From Maricaulis salignorans (GTDB lineage Bacteria > Pseudomonadota > Alphaproteobacteria > Caulobacterales > Maricaulaceae): a stretch of 64,000 bases of DNA. Positions 62,798 to 64,000 of the stretch are shown one piece after another. Numbering within the stretch: position 1 is the first letter of the stretch; each line of letters starts with the position of its first letter. The notes below the pieces were generated by a model that was given only the letters and a program-made list of their open reading frames with translations, was not told the DNA's origin and made no database searches. The translations under genes and the position numbers were made by a program. Where the stretch lies: the NCBI RefSeq assembly GCF_900103475.1, contig NZ_FNHG01000005.1:109434-173433 (forward strand). Reading direction: 5' to 3'.

Positions 62798-63666
62798 TGT
62801 CACAGGGGTATAGCGATCACTTCTTCACGACCGTCGACGGGCCACGACTGCACTATCGTGACTATGCGCCTGTCGGCGACCCCCGGGGCGTGCCGGTCCT
62901 TTGCCTGCATGGATTGACCCGGAATGTCCGCGACTTCGAAGAGCTTGCGCCGCGCCTGGCCATGCTGGGGCGGCGGGTTATCGTGGTGTCACAGCGCGGA
63001 CGCGGGCGCTCCGACCCGGATCCTCAAGCGGAGCGTTACCAGCCGCTCACCTATGCGGTCGACATGGTCGGCCTGCTCGATGCGCTGAAGGTCGAGCGAG
63101 CCGTCTTTATTGGCACGTCGATGGGTGGTCTGATGACCATGCTGATCGCCGCCCAGCAACCAGAGCGCATCGCGGCGGCTATCATCAACGATATTGGTCC
63201 GGAAATCGCCGAGGCGGGGCTCAGCCGGATCAAGGCGAATGTGTCGGTGCGCGAACCGGTGACGAGCTGGGACGATGCGGCGGCGCGTTCGCGCGAATCC
63301 AATCTCGCGGCTTTCCCCAAGCGCTCGGATGATCGCGCGTTCTGGCTCGATTTTGCCCACAAGACCTGGATCGAGGCCGCGGAGCGGCGGATCGAACCGG
63401 ATTACCACGCCCCGATTGTCGCACAGATTGACACCAGCGATGTGGCGCCGGATCTGTGGCCATTATGGGAACCGTTCAAGGCATTCCCGACCCTGCTTGT
63501 TCGTGGCGGGGTCAGTGATTTGCTGACCCCGGAAACCGTGGCCGAAATGAAGCGGCGCAAGGCTGATCTTGAGTATGTCGAAGTGCCTGATATCGGTCAT
63601 GCGCCCTTTATGACCGAGCCGGAAGCCTGGGCTGCGATTGAGGCTTTCATGAAGCGCGTCGACTAG
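62797..63666 (+). CDS. Alpha/beta hydrolase
   Basis: The 289-residue protein has the hydrolase nucleophile Ser in FIGTSMGGLMTML, the oxyanion HG region PVLCLHGLTRNVRD, and a catalytic His in VPDIGHAPFM. The TGATG overlap with the MFS gene couples them, so the transporter may import its substrate. The stop codon TAG lies at the boundary of the IS5-type element that follows; the length looks normal, so the protein is probably intact. Confidence 0.88.
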   Translation: MSQGYSDHFFTTVDGPRLHYRDYAPVGDPRGVPVLCLHGLTRNVRDFEELAPRLAMLGRRVIVVSQRGRGRSDPDPQAERYQPLTYAVDMVGLLDALKVERAVFIGTSMGGLMTMLIAAQQPERIAAAIINDIGPEIAEAGLSRIKANVSVREPVTSWDDAAARSRESNLAAFPKRSDDRAFWLDFAHKTWIEAAERRIEPDYHAPIVAQIDTSDVAPDLWPLWEPFKAFPTLLVRGGVSDLLTPETVAEMKRRKADLEYVEVPDIGHAPFMTEPEAWAAIEAFMKRVD

Positions 63667-64000
63667 GGTCTGTACTCAATAAGGGGATTCCCGGATCGTT
63701 GATTGCGTGATTCACTTCTGCGCGAAGCAGGAGGAGATCATGGCACGTTATGATTTGAGCGATGAAGAGTGGGCGCTTGTCGGGCCGCTCTTGCCCAAGC
63801 CGGGCAAGGGCAAGCGGCGGGTGGACGATCGGCGGGTGGTGAACGCGATCTTCTATGTGCTGCGCACCGGGGCTCCGTGGCGCGACCTTCCCGGTCGGTA
63901 CGGCCCTTACACAACGGTCTACAACCGGTTCAATCGCTGGGCCAAGCGAGGTATCTGGTTGAGGGTGTTCGAGGAATTGGCCCGGCGCTCGCCGCAGTCG
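63667..64000 (+). mobile_element. Left part of an IS5-family insertion sequence
   Basis: From about 63667 the sequence GGTCTGTACTCAATAAGGGG has the form of an IS5-type terminal repeat, and a transposase gene starts 73 bases in. The left end abuts CTAG, a typical target. The right end lies outside the window. Confidence 0.72.
63740..64000 (+). CDS. IS5-family transposase, N-terminal part (runs off the window)
   Basis: The frame starts MARYDLSDEEWALVGPLLPK and continues with RVVNAIFYVLRTGAPWRDLP and VYNRFNRWAKRGIWLRVFEE, the DUF4096 domain that starts many IS5 (IS427-group) transposases. The frame is open to the window edge. GGAGGAG at 63729-63736 precedes the ATG. The DDE catalytic part is beyond the window, so it is not known whether the element is active or is split by a programmed frameshift. 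Confidence 0.85.
   Translation, partial: MARYDLSDEEWALVGPLLPKPGKGKRRVDDRRVVNAIFYVLRTGAPWRDLPGRYGPYTTVYNRFNRWAKRGIWLRVFEELARRSPQS

Overview
The window comes from a high-GC alphaproteobacterium. The best guess is a marine, stalked-type lineage (Maricaulales/Caulobacterales, such as Maricaulis or a relative), but no rRNA or marker gene here fixes the taxon. Evidence for the class is an alphaproteobacterial SAM-II riboswitch upstream of metX, a DUF2849 gene inside a cys operon, a zapA-6S RNA-fau locus with an alphaproteobacterial-type 6S core, and pervasive GC-rich codon use.

Layout. (1) 1-12568 is a surface-glycan region. It holds gmd (cut by the window edge), a Wzm/Wzt-type ABC glycan exporter, a GT4 glycosyltransferase, a 6-phosphogluconolactonase-family enzyme, two different sulfotransferases, a 59-residue orphan protein, and a compact run encoding a CMP-sugar synthetase homologue, a Gfo/Idh/MocA oxidoreductase, a methyltransferase, a 2-hydroxyacid dehydrogenase, an inositol-monophosphatase-like enzyme and a hydratase. 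(2) 12605-22521 continues with glmS, a sugar aminotransferase, cysD and cysNC (APS/PAPS synthesis), then on the other strand an SLC13 transporter and cysQ (PAP removal), and a GT2 glycosyltransferase. (3) 22518-26991 is housekeeping: a small membrane protein, a coiled-coil protein, zapA, 6S RNA, fau, and the heptose genes gmhB and hldE. (4) 27076-36718 is sulfur amino-acid synthesis on the minus strand: cysG, DUF2849, cysI, a DUF934-cysH fusion, cysK and fpr, then metX and metZ behind a SAM-II riboswitch, with a divergent LysR regulator. (5) 36934-44890 holds a zinc-ribbon membrane protein, a C26 amidase plus ATP-grasp pair, a three-gene 2-oxoacid oxidoreductase with its own FAD/Fe-S subunit, and a small membrane protein. 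(6) 44891-45850 is a noncoding stretch rich in inverted repeats. (7) 45851-50300 has a 1-Cys peroxiredoxin, a LysR regulator with a divergent methyltransferase, and an ABC exporter. (8) 50297-59118 is a C1 operon (fdsGBA, fdhD, fdsD, fhs) with a divergent HTH-PAS regulator. (9) 59190-64000 has an M28 lipoprotein peptidase, an MFS transporter, an alpha/beta hydrolase, and the left end of an IS5-type element running off the window.

How the parts fit. CysDN makes APS and the CysC domain makes PAPS. The CysH here carries the four cysteines of the APS-reducing type, so amino-acid synthesis probably draws on APS directly. PAPS would then be available for the two sulfotransferases, with CysQ clearing the PAP by-product. 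Together with the exporter, glycosyltransferases and CMP-sugar genes this suggests production and export of a sulfated surface polysaccharide. Separately, NAD-linked formate dehydrogenase and formate-tetrahydrofolate ligase in one operon let formate be either oxidised for NADH or fed into the folate pool.
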